A stretch of 64,000 bases of DNA, taken from the NCBI GenBank assembly GCA_014238945.1, contig JABAAB010000115.1, forward strand, positions 1 to 64,000, in the 5' to 3' direction. This document shows, piece after piece, positions 46,120 through 55,105 of this stretch (position 1 is its first letter; each line of letters starts with the position of its first letter). Source of the stretch: Lysobacterales bacterium. Its GTDB lineage: Bacteria; Pseudomonadota; Gammaproteobacteria; Xanthomonadales; SZUA-36. The translations under genes were made by a program, and so were the position numbers. The notes under the pieces were generated by a model, which did no database searches, was not told where the DNA came from, and was given only the letters and a program-made list of their open reading frames with translations.

Positions 46120-47443
46120 GGATACCAAAGCGAAATTCCCATAAACCAACCGTGAACAGAATTAGCACGCAGGTCGTGGTTGCTTTCGCCCAGTAATCCA
46201 GTCGGTCAATACCCAGCAGGTTGTACAAAGAGAGATCCATAAGACAAATCAGTCCAACCACCGGAAGGAGTCGCTGCATAATGATGGCCGGTAATTTCTT
46301 GTGGCGGATATCCTGCCAGGGACGCAAAGCAACCATCAACATGGGAATAGTCAGCAGGTAATAGTGAATCCAGACCAGTGCTGAAGCCAGCATGGCAATA
46401 ACACAGCCCATGGCAATCAACAGGGTGTTTTCCAGACTTTCCGACGAACCGAAGCTGTTATCCGAATTTGTGTCCGTTCGACCCCTGTGTCCCCACCAAA
46501 GAAATATTAATACCACCACGCACAGGGCAGTTGCCAACAGCAGCTGATACAGCGGGCTCAGGCCGCCGCCGAGTTGGGTCATGACGGCATAGTTGCCACT
46601 GCCCTTGCCGGGTCCATGCTCTACCGTCTTGCTGATGACCTGCAACCAGTCCAGCCAGCTTGTCATACTCCCCATCCACCACGAGGACACCAACGCGGCC
46701 CCAATCACACCCGCTGTCATTCCAAACAGTCCGGTGAACAGTTTTGAATATTGTTGCCGCACCAGCCAGCCACCTGCGAGTAACAAGCCAATCGGTGCGA
46801 GGTTGGGTTTGAACATCACCGTTAATCCGGTGACCAGGCCCGCGATAAACAAAAACCGCCGGTCCGAATCCCTGCTTTGCAACCACATCAGCAATCCGAT
46901 GAGGCCCAGTTGGAAACCATTTACGTTACCGACATTTAAATCCGAATGCAGGGGTGCGTACCAGACAACAACCGGCAGGAGAATGGCCAGGCAGGTTGTG
47001 GGTTGAAATTCGAGTAACCGGTATATCACGAGAAAAAATATCAGCAAAGACAGCAGGGAAAGCAGGTGCCAGGTGGAGACATCGTTATCATAGTTTCCGG
47101 TTGAGAACACTCCTGTTACCCAGTACAAGAATGGTGTTGCCGTCATGTGCAGATTGCTGCGTCGCTGTGCCAGCAGCTTCTGATGTGGCGCATGATCCAG
47201 AGCATCTGCACGATTTCGGTATTCATAAGCAAGTTTAAAGCCGGATGCCGGGTCGTAAATATCATGTTTGGTTTCATTCTTTACTGCGTCTGAAGCAACC
47301 CAGGCGACGTAATAATCTATACCCGGCGCCTCCTTGGCAAACTGCCATGCACCCAGAAATGCCAGCATGACCAGCACCAGCAGGATGAAGGCCGAGGGAT
47401 CCCTGAAACTGTGAAAAATTCCTTTCATTGATTCGTTTCTCAT
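46085..47443 (-). CDS. Glycosyltransferase family 87 (DUF2029) integral membrane protein
   Basis: 452 residues with about ten hydrophobic helices and the GT87 layout. An N-terminal catalytic loop contains the conserved acidic residue (PGIDYYVAWVASDAV, then HDIYDPASG). Central helices with LNVGNVNGFQLGLIGL and MFKPNLAPIG follow. GT87 enzymes transfer mannose or other sugars from polyprenyl-phosphate donors on the outer face of the inner membrane. It follows the GT2 gene by 59 bases on the same strand and likely shares its transcript. Confidence 0.87.
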   Translation of the reverse strand: MRNESMKGIFHSFRDPSAFILLVLVMLAFLGAWQFAKEAPGIDYYVAWVASDAVKNETKHDIYDPASGFKLAYEYRNRADALDHAPHQKLLAQRRSNLHMTATPFLYWVTGVFSTGNYDNDVSTWHLLSLLSLLIFFLVIYRLLEFQPTTCLAILLPVVVWYAPLHSDLNVGNVNGFQLGLIGLLMWLQSRDSDRRFLFIAGLVTGLTVMFKPNLAPIGLLLAGGWLVRQQYSKLFTGLFGMTAGVIGAALVSSWWMGSMTSWLDWLQVISKTVEHGPGKGSGNYAVMTQLGGGLSPLYQLLLATALCVVVLIFLWWGHRGRTDTNSDNSFGSSESLENTLLIAMGCVIAMLASALVWIHYYLLTIPMLMVALRPWQDIRHKKLPAIIMQRLLPVVGLICLMDLSLYNLLGIDRLDYWAKATTTCVLILFTVGLWEFRFGIPTQIAGKKSAG

Positions 47444-47502
47444 ATCAAAAGCGTTCAGGCGGATAATATCATTCCAGATATCAGAATGATTCCGCTCCGG
47501 TT

Positions 47503-48711
47503 TCAGGCAACTTCATCGGTCCGTGAAGAGTCCATACGTGTGTTGCGTTTTCCCTGGTAATGGCTGAAAAGCGCCAACGGAACCGAAGCGGCACAACCCA
47601 GGAAAAAAATGATTAGCATGGGTACAACCGCCATCGCAAAAGCTCCATTGCGTGTGTTCAAAACGCAGCGATAAAATCCGGCGTGTGTCCAGATCATGGC
47701 AAGGATTGCTGCCATCGGAATGATGGCCAGTGGGTCAGGTGAAAGCCGGTAGGCCAGCAATGGTGCCAATAAGGAGATTAGTGTTGATAAAACCGTTTTG
47801 ATGGATCGACTTCCGGGTAACCCGGATAGTTTAATGCCGATACTGGCCGCAAGCAGGAATGCTGCTGCGGGTAGCAGTGAAGCAAGATGTCCTGTCATTG
47901 GCAATACCATTGCCAGCAAGACAAGAAACCCGGCCAATAGGGTTGCGATTCTTGATCGACGGCTGAGATTCAGATCGCCGGTGACATTTCGGTCGTGCAA
48001 TACCAGTTTCATCCACGGAACACCCCGATCAAATATATCTGTCTTGATCATGTTCCAGAATCTCCAGTGTTTCATGTGCTTGACCAACATCGTTTTCTCA
48101 AGACGTATGAGGTGTCCCGATTTGCATAGCCGGGCTCCCAGTTCTATGTCCTCAATACTGGGGCGTTCATAATCTTCATTGAAGCCATTTATTTCAATAA
48201 AAACATGACGATAAATTGCACCACAACCGGTCCAGAAAGTTGATGCATCATTACCACTGGTCTGGTGTACCCAGTGATGAAAAAGATTTCTGTATTGGGA
48301 GAGAAATGCGGCATGACCGGGTTGATCGTCGTAACTGCCAAACACGGCACTGAGCTCGGCATATGTATGAAAGGCATGCACCGCGACAGCCAATGCATCG
48401 GGGCTTATCACTACGTCAGCATCGGTGAAAAACAGGATGTCGCCACTTGCTTCCTCGGCCCCTCGGTTCCTGGCTACTGCCGGCCCGCCCTGGCGGTCAA
48501 AAGAGATCACCCTGACTGCATGGCGCTCGGCGGCAACAGCAGTCATTCCATCGGTGGAAGCGTCATCCACCAGGATGCATTCATAAACGGGGTACGACGA
48601 CGCAAATACGGCTTGCAGACATTGTTCCAAGTCTGCTCCGCCATTGAACACGGGTATTACCACCGACACCCGAGGTTGTGACAGGTTTTGCCGAGATGGG
48701 TCCAGACTCAT
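47503..48711 (-). CDS. Glycosyltransferase family 2 with C-terminal membrane domain
   Basis: 402 residues. The GT-A core occupies about residues 15-260: VSVVIPVFNGG, LVDDASTDG, ARNRGAEEASGDILFFTDADV (DxD metal site), GCGAIYRHVFIEINGFNEDY and SIEDIELGARL. Five or so membrane helices fill the C-terminal third, so the enzyme is inner-membrane bound with a cytosolic catalytic face. It probably makes a polyprenyl-phosphate sugar or adds a sugar to a lipid carrier; the partner GT87 next to it would use such donors. Confidence 0.9.
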   Translation of the reverse strand: MSLDPSRQNLSQPRVSVVIPVFNGGADLEQCLQAVFASSYPVYECILVDDASTDGMTAVAAERHAVRVISFDRQGGPAVARNRGAEEASGDILFFTDADVVISPDALAVAVHAFHTYAELSAVFGSYDDQPGHAAFLSQYRNLFHHWVHQTSGNDASTFWTGCGAIYRHVFIEINGFNEDYERPSIEDIELGARLCKSGHLIRLEKTMLVKHMKHWRFWNMIKTDIFDRGVPWMKLVLHDRNVTGDLNLSRRSRIATLLAGFLVLLAMVLPMTGHLASLLPAAAFLLAASIGIKLSGLPGSRSIKTVLSTLISLLAPLLAYRLSPDPLAIIPMAAILAMIWTHAGFYRCVLNTRNGAFAMAVVPMLIIFFLGCAASVPLALFSHYQGKRNTRMDSSRTDEVA

Positions 48712-49490
48712 ACCAGAAAACCTGTCCTGATCCGTGTGCCGATGTCATGCCCAACGAATTCTGCTTGTTTAACAGCACAATTGATAGCCCATGGGAATTT
48801 CGCATATGTACGCAAGGAAACACCTGCTGCTGTGTAAATCAGCTAGGAAGTTATCACAAACTGTCTGTACAGCGAAACTGTATCGAGTGCATGATTAAAT
48901 ACATCACCATATGTCCCTGGCTGGCCGAAGCTGTGGACCCAACCCATCAATCAGAATACTTCGCCATTCTTGCTTATGCACAAACAAAAAGCGGAATATC
49001 CTGGAGTAACGGCCTGACAGATTATGCGGTTGACATCGGCAATGCAGGTATTGGGCATGTTACCGTGCAATGGTGTCCCAGGAAACCTCAACAGATTGTG
49101 CCTTAGTCGGCGCACCGGCGGGGATGAGGAACATTGAGCGAGAAGAATTGCTGCCGGTTTCTGTTCATGTTGAAATACTGCCGGTATAGTTTCCTCCTGT
49201 TTAGAACTGTGTGATTTGCCGCATGATAAGCTATCTCATCTTGCAAATCATTGGGCAAACTTAGCCCGCTTAGCCGTGGTGCCACACATTACAGAATTTT
49301 TTGTATGGCGATATTATTGGCTGCGGTCTCTGCCAATGTGCCATCAAATCCCCATTTTATGATGTCAATGTGATCGGGTCGCCGAAAACAGGACAAAAAC
49401 AGGATTTAAATTCGAAAAATAAATTAACAGTGAGCGTGATAGAATCATAGTCTAACCAAGGGTGTTCCTTATGCAGATTCGGGGACTGAT
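48712..49490. other. Long non-coding region between glycan genes and the sensory island
   Basis: About 780 bases between divergent genes. The longest frame (48678-49106, plus) is Cys-rich but matches no family and overlaps the GT2 start, so I do not call it. The last 120 bases are AT-rich and likely carry the promoter of the receiver gene at 49491. Confidence 0.45.
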
Positions 49491-49853
49491 ATGGCAAAAA
49501 TACTAATAGTGGACGACTCCGCATTTGCGAGAAACCGCTTGCAATTAGTTATACAGGGCGGGGGTCACAAGGTCGTTGGTCACGCCATGAATGGCCAGCA
49601 GGCCCTGGAACAATATCGCGAGCTAAAACCGGATCTGGTGACCCTGGATTACCTAATGCCCGGTATGAATGGGGAGGAGGTTCTTTTAGAGTTGATCAAA
49701 CTTGACCCGTCGGCAAAAGTGGTCGTTATATCCGGATCAGGTGATCACAGTATCAAGACGAAGGTGCTGAAAGCGGGAGCCAAGGAATTCGTTGAAAAGC
49801 CCAGTATGCAAGTCGAGATTCTTAAGGTTTTAGATTTGGTGATGGAAGCTTGA
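49491..49853 (+). CDS. CheY-like single-domain response regulator A
   Basis: 120 residues forming one receiver domain with all switch residues: acidic pair Asp8-Asp9, phospho-acceptor Asp53 in VTLDYLMPGMNG, Ser81 in VISGSGD and Lys103 in VEKPS. No output domain. GGGGA lies six bases upstream of the start. The stop codon is two bases from the ATG of the CheC-type phosphatase gene, so the pair is one operon and the phosphatase presumably acts on this receiver. In sequence it is close to receiver C at 51546. Confidence 0.93.
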   Translation: MAKILIVDDSAFARNRLQLVIQGGGHKVVGHAMNGQQALEQYRELKPDLVTLDYLMPGMNGEEVLLELIKLDPSAKVVVISGSGDHSIKTKVLKAGAKEFVEKPSMQVEILKVLDLVMEA

Positions 49854-49855
49854 TC

Positions 49856-50608
49856 ATGACATTTAAGTTTCCAAACTGGAAGTCACGTTGGAAAAGAAAA
49901 CAGAAAATTTCTTGTCACGAAGATTTAAGTCAGAAACAAATTGAGTCATTTGACCGGTTTCTTATTGATGGAACCAACAGCGTTCTAAAAGCACTTGAAG
50001 GATTCTTCAGTCAAAAAATTGACAATTCAAGTTCACGTATTGAAATATCGTACGCAGATAACAACACAATCCTGGAAAATCTGGGACGGGGTACACTGTA
50101 CACCGTCAAGTGCAACATTGATGGTGACTTGCGGGGCAGTATTATTTTGTTACTGAGGTCGATGGATTTCAAGCGCCTCAGTGATATCATGAAGCCGATT
50201 TTAAGTCTGCTTTTTCTATCAAGTCCTGATACCGATCTGGCTGAGCTTGAAAGTCAAAAACCACACTGGATGAAGGACAGTGGTGCTGGGCGAGCCGGTG
50301 ACACCGTTTTTTACAACCAGATGATGGATCTGTTGGCAGAGATGGGCAATGTGCTGGTCGGTGTCTATACCAAGAGTATTTATCAGTCATTTGATTTGAA
50401 TACCCATCACGGTCTTCCCGAGGTCCTGCGGGACATTGATCAAAGGGAAGTCAGACAATACCTGGCGCTGGCACAGAATGAGGAACGGGTGCAATTGGCA
50501 ATTGAAAATGAGATCGAGGTAATGGATCAATCTTTCAAATTGTGTTGTTTGATTTCGCCCAGTGAGGAATCATTCCATACCATGCTCAATACAGTCGATG
50601 CCCGATAA
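49856..50608 (+). CDS. CheC/CheX-type chemotaxis protein phosphatase A
   Basis: 250 residues from ATG 49856 (GGAAG upstream). The active-site signature of the CheC/CheX/FliY family, D/S-x3-E-x2-N-x22-P, is present exactly once: Asp158, Glu162, Asn165 and Pro188 (DLLAEMGNV ... GLP). These enzymes dephosphorylate receiver domains. The N-terminal 100 residues (NNTILENLGRGTLY; GSIILLLRSMDF) would be the rest of the fold. One motif copy makes it CheX-like. Its gene follows receiver A with a two-base gap. A paralogue sits at 59704. No CheA or MCP gene is nearby. Confidence 0.85.
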   Translation: MTFKFPNWKSRWKRKQKISCHEDLSQKQIESFDRFLIDGTNSVLKALEGFFSQKIDNSSSRIEISYADNNTILENLGRGTLYTVKCNIDGDLRGSIILLLRSMDFKRLSDIMKPILSLLFLSSPDTDLAELESQKPHWMKDSGAGRAGDTVFYNQMMDLLAEMGNVLVGVYTKSIYQSFDLNTHHGLPEVLRDIDQREVRQYLALAQNEERVQLAIENEIEVMDQSFKLCCLISPSEESFHTMLNTVDAR

Positions 50609-50634
50609 ATAGACATCACTCCAGTTTAGTATTA

Positions 50635-50817
50635 TTAGCAATTTCTCAGCAGGACTATATTTCCCGGTAACTTTGCCTGGGCAAGTGCCTGGCTGATGTT
50701 ACTCTTCATTAGACAGTTGATGCTTTCAATTGCCTGGTCTACAAACAATTGCCCTGATTCGATCAAATCAGAACCGTCGATCCTGATAGAAAGGGGTGAC
50801 GCTTTTGAACACTCCAT
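50635..50817 (-). CDS. Possible small protein, unknown
   Basis: A 60-residue frame from ATG 50817 (MECSKASPLSIRIDGSDLIE) with amphipathic helix-like text. It lies in the gap between phosphatase A and the pilin on the opposite strand. No family is recognised and there is no clear ribosome site, so it may be chance. Confidence 0.3.
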   Translation of the reverse strand: MECSKASPLSIRIDGSDLIESGQLFVDQAIESINCLMKSNISQALAQAKLPGNIVLLRNC

Positions 50818-50896
50818 GACAATTATTAGTCGGAGATGTGTTTTTCTTATCACTGTTACCGGACTATCCTACTGAAAAATATAGATTCATATTCAA

Positions 50897-50912
50897 TGGC
50901 ATAATTATTGTA
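50897..50912 (+). promoter_or_regulatory. Sigma-54-type promoter candidate for the pilin gene
   Basis: TGGCATAATTATTGTA matches the -24/-12 consensus TGGCAC-N5-TTGC(A/T) with two mismatches and correct spacing. It lies 74 bases before the pilin ATG. PilA genes in many gammaproteobacteria use sigma-54 with PilR; no PilR is in the window. Confidence 0.5.
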
Positions 50913-50985
50913 TATATAATTGTGTCGCTACGAGGGAAGAGACACAAAACTGCAAAATATTTTAATATAGGACCGGTGCGTATCC

Positions 50986-51471
50986 ATGACTGACAAGAAG
51001 GTTTGCGTTAAAGGGTTTACATTGATCGAACTGATGATCGTTATTGCCGTGGTGTCAATTCTGGTTGCACTGGCGGTTCCCGCCTACCAGGAATATACCA
51101 TCAGGGCCAGGGTAACAGAGTGCGTATCAGCAGCAGCTGTGCCAAAGATCCAGGTTTCAGAGTATCGCCTGAGCATGGGACGTTGGCCATCCAATGCAAT
51201 GGAGGCAGGTATTGATCAATCATTTTCGGCTTTGCAGGTGGGATTGAGCAAGTACTGCCGCATATTCTTTTATAATTTTTCTCAGGGTGATTTTGCGATT
51301 TGGGTCAATTCGGAGGAACTTGACTCGGCACTGGATGGTGTGCAAATAATTCCAGTAATGAGTCCCGTGGAGTCCAATAGCGGGATTGACTGGTTTTGCA
51401 CACGGGGGTTTACCCAGGACGATGCACTGAGATATCTGCCTTCCAGTTGCAGAGTCGATAACATATACTGA
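50986..51471 (+). CDS. Type IV pilin (PilA-like)
   Basis: 161 residues. A ten-residue leader ending in KG is followed by mature [20 protein letters not shown], the classic prepilin-peptidase cleavage site with Glu5 of the mature protein for assembly and methylation. A C-terminal disulfide loop is suggested by Cys in WFCTRGF and PSSCRVD. The globular part is short (about 110 residues). It is a major or minor pilin subunit of a type IV pilus; assembly genes (PilB, PilC, PilD, PilQ) are not in the window. The gene is flanked by two receiver genes. Confidence 0.9.
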   Translation: MTDKKVCVKGFTLIELMIVIAVVSILVALAVPAYQEYTIRARVTECVSAAAVPKIQVSEYRLSMGRWPSNAMEAGIDQSFSALQVGLSKYCRIFFYNFSQGDFAIWVNSEELDSALDGVQIIPVMSPVESNSGIDWFCTRGFTQDDALRYLPSSCRVDNIY

Positions 51472-51545
51472 TTTTGACTACAGTGGTTTTGCCTGAATCC
51501 GGACGACGGTCAAGACCCCACGGTATACGAAGCAGGTACCAAATA

Positions 51546-51914
51546 ATGGCAAATATACTGATCGTTGATGACTCTGCATTCGCCCGAGCCAGGCTGAAGA
51601 GAACCCTTGAATCCGGTGGACACAAGATCATTGGGCAGGAACAGGATGGGAAGCATGCCGTACAGGCATACAAAGAACTGAATCCTGATATCGTTACCCT
51701 GGACTATCTCATGTCGGGGAAAAATGGTTTGGAGGTTCTCAGTGATATTATCCAGATAGATTCCGAAGCAAAGGTCATCATTGTTTCTGGTTCCGGCGAC
51801 CGATTGATCGAAGAGAAGGTTTTCCAGTCGGGCGGTAAGGGGTTTGTGCAAAAATTTAACCCACAAAGTAGTATTCTGGCTGTAATCAGCGAGATGTTTG
51901 ACACTCAGCCATAG
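51546..51914 (+). CDS. CheY-like response regulator C, partly degenerate
   Basis: 122 residues from ATG 51546 (AGGT nine bases upstream). The receiver fold is intact and aligns without gaps to receiver A: Asp8, Asp9, Asp53, Ser81 and Lys103 are kept. Two usually conserved prolines are changed, Pro57 to Ser (LDYLMSG) and Pro104 to Phe (VQKFN). The cis-peptide after the Lys helps shape the switch, so signalling may be altered. No phosphatase gene follows it; the pilin gene precedes it by 74 bases. Confidence 0.9.
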   Translation: MANILIVDDSAFARARLKRTLESGGHKIIGQEQDGKHAVQAYKELNPDIVTLDYLMSGKNGLEVLSDIIQIDSEAKVIIVSGSGDRLIEEKVFQSGGKGFVQKFNPQSSILAVISEMFDTQP

Positions 51915-52052
51915 TATCTATTAAGACGTCTAACCCAAGTCCGGCAACTGTTCAGTTGATACCGGAATGCTCCTTTCACAGTGCGTCACTGATCTGTATC
52001 ACAGTGAATGAATAGCAAGTGCATATAGTCTGATGGCACCTTTTCATCTATT

Positions 52053-52991
52053 ATGTCCGAGCACAAATTAACCAGAAAAATATCTTTGAGAAGATTTGAG
52101 CACCGCCACCAATATCGTCGTATTGCAGGATTGATCTACTGCCTGGTATTGACAGTTGTTCTGATCTCGTGCAACGAGCAATCAGACACGTCTCTGCGAA
52201 TTGGCAGCGGTGTCTGGCCAGGATATGAGCCATTGTACCTGGCTCGCAGCCTGGGATATTACGAGGAATCGCAGGTTAATCTGATTGAGATGATCTCCGC
52301 ATCCGAAGTGATGCAGGCCTTGCGAAATGGACTGCTTGAAGGAGCAGCGTTGACCCTGGACGAAGTGTTGACTCTCGTTCAGGATGGCGTGGAATTAAGG
52401 ATCATCCTCGTCATGGATTACTCCCTGGGTGCAGATGTTCTTCTGGTCAAGCCCGATATACTGGAACTTGATCAACTCATTGGTAAACGGGTGGCAGTCG
52501 AAAATACGGCTGTCGGTGCGATCATTCTGGACAGTGCACTTTCCGAAGCCGGTCTGTCGGCATCCGATATCGAAATCGTTTCCTGCACCCACGACGAACA
52601 TCTGGGTTGCTATTCATCTGTTTCAGCGGTGGTAACCTTTGAACCAGTCACAACGGAACTATTGAAGCAGGGGGGCCGGCAGTTGTATGACAGTAGCAAG
52701 ATGCCGGGTCGCATCGTTGATGTACTGGCGGTGTCCCCCCAGGTCATCACCGCACAGGCAGCTACGTTGGACACGCTGTTGGATGGTTATTTTAAGGCCC
52801 GTCGATATCTCGAGTTACCGCCTGAAGATGCTGCGATGCGTATGGCACCCCGGCAGGGTTTGACACCGGAGGAGGTTTTAGCAAGCTATGAGGGAATGAG
52901 ATTGCCAGATCTGCTTGAGAATCATCAGTTACTGGAAGGAAATATATCCCCTTTACACATCAGGGCAAATGAACTGGCAACATTTATGTAG
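52053..52991 (+). CDS. NMT1/SsuA-type substrate-binding lipoprotein
   Basis: 312 residues. A lipoprotein signal (LIYCLVLTVVLISC) precedes a periplasmic-binding fold of the NMT1/ThiY/SsuA type (LRIGSGVWPGYEPLYLARSLGYY, EVMQALRNGLLEGAALTLDE, VLLVKPDI, VTFEPVTTELLKQGG). These proteins usually deliver nitrate, sulfonates, taurine or pyrimidines to an ABC importer. No permease or ATPase gene is nearby; instead a membrane PAS receptor follows after 74 bases. I infer that the lipoprotein serves as a ligand sensor for that receptor. Confidence 0.85.
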   Translation: MSEHKLTRKISLRRFEHRHQYRRIAGLIYCLVLTVVLISCNEQSDTSLRIGSGVWPGYEPLYLARSLGYYEESQVNLIEMISASEVMQALRNGLLEGAALTLDEVLTLVQDGVELRIILVMDYSLGADVLLVKPDILELDQLIGKRVAVENTAVGAIILDSALSEAGLSASDIEIVSCTHDEHLGCYSSVSAVVTFEPVTTELLKQGGRQLYDSSKMPGRIVDVLAVSPQVITAQAATLDTLLDGYFKARRYLELPPEDAAMRMAPRQGLTPEEVLASYEGMRLPDLLENHQLLEGNISPLHIRANELATFM

Positions 52992-53065
52992 GATAGAAAC
53001 CTACTCAAAAGGCAGCCCTCAATTGGGTATCTGACCGATGATCGGTTTCTTCCGGATCCGGACCA

Positions 53066-55105
53066 GTGAAGCCACCGTATTCCTTTGGTCTCAGAACTGG
53101 TTTGCCGTTGCTTGTGACGATCACGTTCACCCTGTTGGGATCGTTTCTGGTTTGGAACAACTACCAGAACTCTAAAACTGACCTGGTCGATCAAAGTCTG
53201 CGTTTTGTCCGTCACCAGTTAATCTTCCTGCAGCGCGAATTGAACAAGGAGGCAAGCTCCGGCAATATTGCCGAGCTTGATCAGGCTTTGTCATCGAGAA
53301 GCGTTGACACTCGTTACAGGGTATTGGCCATGGTCGATGATCAAGGCCGAATCACACACGCCAGCAGATTTGAAAAGAAAAACCAATTGGCAGTCAATGC
53401 GTTAGAGGATTTTGACCGGATACGATTTACCAATCAGCTACGTCAAGATCGGCCCGATGTCAGTTTCAATCCGGAGCGTAATTTCATATACGCCTATTTG
53501 CCATTGGCTTCAGAACTTGAGACTGGTGTCATCCGTTCACAAGGAGGAGGGGTTCTGTTTGCCGTCTATGACTTGAGTTCTGATCACGCACAACTCTGGA
53601 ACAGGGTATTACGCACCAGCCTACAGGTTTTGGTGTTCATGTTGATCGCAATGGTCTTGATGATGGTCCTGTTGCAACTACTGGTAACCAGGCCAATATA
53701 CAGCCTGGCATCTTCTGCGCGAAGTTTTGCCAGTGGAAACTCGAAGAAAATTGCGGCGATTGGGGGCCATGGCGAACTTTCCATGCTGAGCAATGTTTTT
53801 AATGAAATGACCGAACAGATAGGAAACCGTTTTGCCCGTCAAAAGACCATCGAAAGAGACCTGAGAAACAGCCTCCAATTGCGCGACGAGATGGGCAAAA
53901 TGGCCAAGATCGGTGGTTGGGAACTGGATGCCAAGACGCTTAAGGTCAGTTGGACGGAAGAGGCCGGAAGAATACACGGTCTTCCACCAGATGCTTCATT
54001 GTCTCAGGATATGGCCATTAAGTACTATCACCCCCAGGACCGACCGATTCTGAAAAGGGCTGTTAGAAATGCATTGGAAAAGGGACAGCCATATGATCTT
54101 GAACTGAGGCATATCACCGATGACGGTAAACTCCAGTGGATGCATTCGATTTGCAACCCGGTTACCAGAAATGGGGAAACGATCAAACTCAAAGGGACTT
54201 TGCAGGACATTTCCCGTCGTAAATTCGCCGAGACTGCTCAGAAAGAAAGTGGGCAACGGCTGGCATTGGTGGTCAATACGCTGCCCAGTGGTGTACTTGA
54301 AATCGACCTGCAAGGCAAGATCACTTTCAGCAACAAGGCGCACCACCGCATCTTGGATATGGAACCTGGTGAATTGATTGGCAGATATTTCTGGGAGTTC
54401 TGGCCGGATGAAACTGGCAGGAAAAAATCTCAAGAATTGTTCACCAGTATAAAGAAAAAACAACCTGAACCGAGGTTTATGATGGTTGAAAACTTTACCA
54501 AGGATGGCCGTTTGCTGAATCTCGAAGTTCAATGGAATTATCAATACGACAGTGAAGGTGTGCTAACCGGTTTTGTTGCGGTGGTATCTGATATCACCGA
54601 ACAAAAGAAGGCTGAATTAAAGTTGAAAGAAAGTGAGCAGAAATTCTCTGCAAGCTTTCACGGCAATTCAACCGCAATGGAAATTCTTGATCTCAGTGAA
54701 GGAACGAGGATAGATTTCAATGACAGTTACTGTCGTCTGACCGGATTCACACGGGAGGAGATAACCGACAGCACCATTTTTGACGACGACATGGTACTGG
54801 ACAAAGATCAACGAAAAGCGGGAATTGAGAAATTCATTGCAGATGGACATATCCGGGATTATCCGCTGGATGTGAAGACCCACACGGGTGAATACCGTAA
54901 CTGGTTAATCAGCGGAGATTTCCTTGACTATGGTACAAATGACGTGGCCATTCTGACCTTTGTAGATATCACCGACAAGAAAACCACCGAGGAAGAATTA
55001 CGTCAATATGAGCCAATTGTCTCAAGTTCAAATGACCTGCTGGCCCTGATTGACAGTTGCTTGATGTGGTTGTCTTTAAATCAAAGCTTTCTGTGGTGCA
55101 GATAG
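53066..55105 (+). CDS. Membrane PAS-domain receptor without visible output domain (3' truncated)
   Basis: 679 residues. TM1 is about 12-30, the periplasmic domain about 31-180, TM2 about 185-208, then a HAMP-like linker (RPIYSLASSARSFASGNS). Three PAS/PAC units follow: about 275-400 (GGWELDAKTLKVSWTEEAGR), 400-520 (LPSGVLEIDLQGKITFSNKA) and 526-640 (FNDSYCRLTGFTREEI). At 655 a fourth PAS begins (YEPIVSSSNDLLALID) but after a few residues the frame becomes LMWLSLNQSFLWCR and stops. The last 25 bases overlap the 3' end of the opposing tyrosine-kinase gene. No HisKA, GGDEF or EAL domain remains, so a C-terminal output was probably lost, unless the protein works through a partner. Confidence 0.85.
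   Translation: MKPPYSFGLRTGLPLLVTITFTLLGSFLVWNNYQNSKTDLVDQSLRFVRHQLIFLQRELNKEASSGNIAELDQALSSRSVDTRYRVLAMVDDQGRITHASRFEKKNQLAVNALEDFDRIRFTNQLRQDRPDVSFNPERNFIYAYLPLASELETGVIRSQGGGVLFAVYDLSSDHAQLWNRVLRTSLQVLVFMLIAMVLMMVLLQLLVTRPIYSLASSARSFASGNSKKIAAIGGHGELSMLSNVFNEMTEQIGNRFARQKTIERDLRNSLQLRDEMGKMAKIGGWELDAKTLKVSWTEEAGRIHGLPPDASLSQDMAIKYYHPQDRPILKRAVRNALEKGQPYDLELRHITDDGKLQWMHSICNPVTRNGETIKLKGTLQDISRRKFAETAQKESGQRLALVVNTLPSGVLEIDLQGKITFSNKAHHRILDMEPGELIGRYFWEFWPDETGRKKSQELFTSIKKKQPEPRFMMVENFTKDGRLLNLEVQWNYQYDSEGVLTGFVAVVSDITEQKKAELKLKESEQKFSASFHGNSTAMEILDLSEGTRIDFNDSYCRLTGFTREEITDSTIFDDDMVLDKDQRKAGIEKFIADGHIRDYPLDVKTHTGEYRNWLISGDFLDYGTNDVAILTFVDITDKKTTEEELRQYEPIVSSSNDLLALIDSCLMWLSLNQSFLWCR

Noticed and set aside
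48678-49106. Cys-rich 142-residue plus-strand frame
   Set aside because: Overlaps the start of the GT2 gene, has no family resemblance and no clear ribosome site; composition is consistent with chance.
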